Source of the DNA: Paraburkholderia panacisoli
GTDB taxonomy: Bacteria; Pseudomonadota; Gammaproteobacteria; Burkholderiales; Burkholderiaceae
Assembly (NCBI RefSeq): GCF_008369935.1
Contig: NZ_VTUZ01000042.1
Location: forward strand, 1 to 64,000
Direction of reading: 5' to 3'
DNA: 64,000 nt
Shown here: positions 63,698 to 64,000 of the stretch, in pieces
How the letters are laid out: each line of letters begins with the position of its first letter
How positions within the stretch are numbered: position 1 is the stretch's first letter
Made by a program: the position numbers and the translations under genes
Notes under the pieces: generated by a model
Seen by the model: the letters and a program-made list of their open reading frames with translations, nothing else
Database searches by the model: none
What the model was told of the DNA's origin: nothing

Positions 63698-64000
63698 AGC
63701 GCGCACCGGGATTGGCAGGTTGCTTCGGCAAGGTGCGCTGCAACGGCGATTTTGTCACCAGGCACTTGCCGCCCGAGTTCGTCGAGCGTTGGGACATGAT
63801 GTTGCAGGCAGGTGTTCTGCAAGGCCGGGGCGCGCTAGGTGACGATTGGTTGGGGGCCTACCTGAGCGCACCGCTGTGGTACTTCGTGCTTGGCGCTGAC
63901 GTGATAGGTCCGACCGCGTGGGCCGGGGTGCTGATGCCTGGGGTGGACAGTGTCGGACGTCATTTCCCGCTGACGATCGCGGCGCCCCTGGATGCCTGCG
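63694..64000 (+). CDS. tagF: TagF/ImpM (5' part)
   Basis: About 102 residues visible before the window ends. The start matches TagF: GLAGCFGKVRCNGDFVTRHL, then AWAGVLMPGVDSVGRHFPLT. TagF represses T6SS firing after translation and often works with the FHA protein TagH, whose gene is in the same operon. ATGA overlap with tssM. Confidence 0.92.
   Translation, partial: MKRAPGLAGCFGKVRCNGDFVTRHLPPEFVERWDMMLQAGVLQGRGALGDDWLGAYLSAPLWYFVLGADVIGPTAWAGVLMPGVDSVGRHFPLTIAAPLDAC

Overview
The window looks like a chromosome segment of a Paraburkholderia/Burkholderia-type betaproteobacterium. The DNA is GC-rich with strong third-position GC bias. The pqiABC, DUF3300/DUF2950, AspT/AspD, DUF2955 efflux and type VI secretion proteins all read like that group. 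This is judged from protein motifs and remembered families, since no search was run. No rRNA, tRNA, CRISPR array or intact insertion sequence was seen.

Layout. 1-2.5 kb: pqi lipid-transport operon, with a pqiA that has lost its middle. 2.5-4.9 kb: a gene-poor stretch, then an RRM-like small protein, a coiled-coil protein of unknown function and a DUF1488-like protein. 5-12.6 kb: envelope and transport genes, namely an AI-2E/PerM-type permease, small periplasmic proteins, a DUF3300-DUF2950 pair, a SulP transporter and a surface-antigen-like protein. 12.9-26.1 kb: an acid and osmotic stress block. It holds the aspartate:alanine antiporter AspT, aspartate 4-decarboxylase AspD and glutamate decarboxylase GadB, then a four-gene efflux operon (AI-2E-type permease, outer-membrane factor, HlyD adaptor, DUF2955 pump), a two-TM potassium channel and a large MscS channel.

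26.1-42.3 kb is looser and visibly scarred. It has long gaps, a PAP2 phosphatase, an orphan PhoU, a small protein resembling the EACC1 component of conflict systems, and several gene remnants: a LysR fused at a deletion junction to an HMG-CoA-lyase-like gene, a LrgB C-terminus and a molybdopterin oxidoreductase piece. Inside it sits an intact LysR-controlled operon (HMGL-like lyase, class III CoA-transferase, gamma-carbonic anhydrase, 4-hydroxyphenylpyruvate dioxygenase, MFS transporter). A TauE/SafE permease and an ECF sigma/anti-sigma pair close the region.

42.4-64 kb is one type VI secretion system on the + strand: small unknown gene, hcp, tssA, tssB, tssC, tssE, tssF, tssG, clpV, DUF4280 PAAR-like, vgrG, tagH (FHA), tssK, tssL (DotU-OmpA), tssM, tagF (cut by the window end). 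TssJ is not in the window. Two clusters of a palindromic repeat family, whose stems show compensating base changes, bracket the first three genes. A second possible ECF promoter faces the T6SS.
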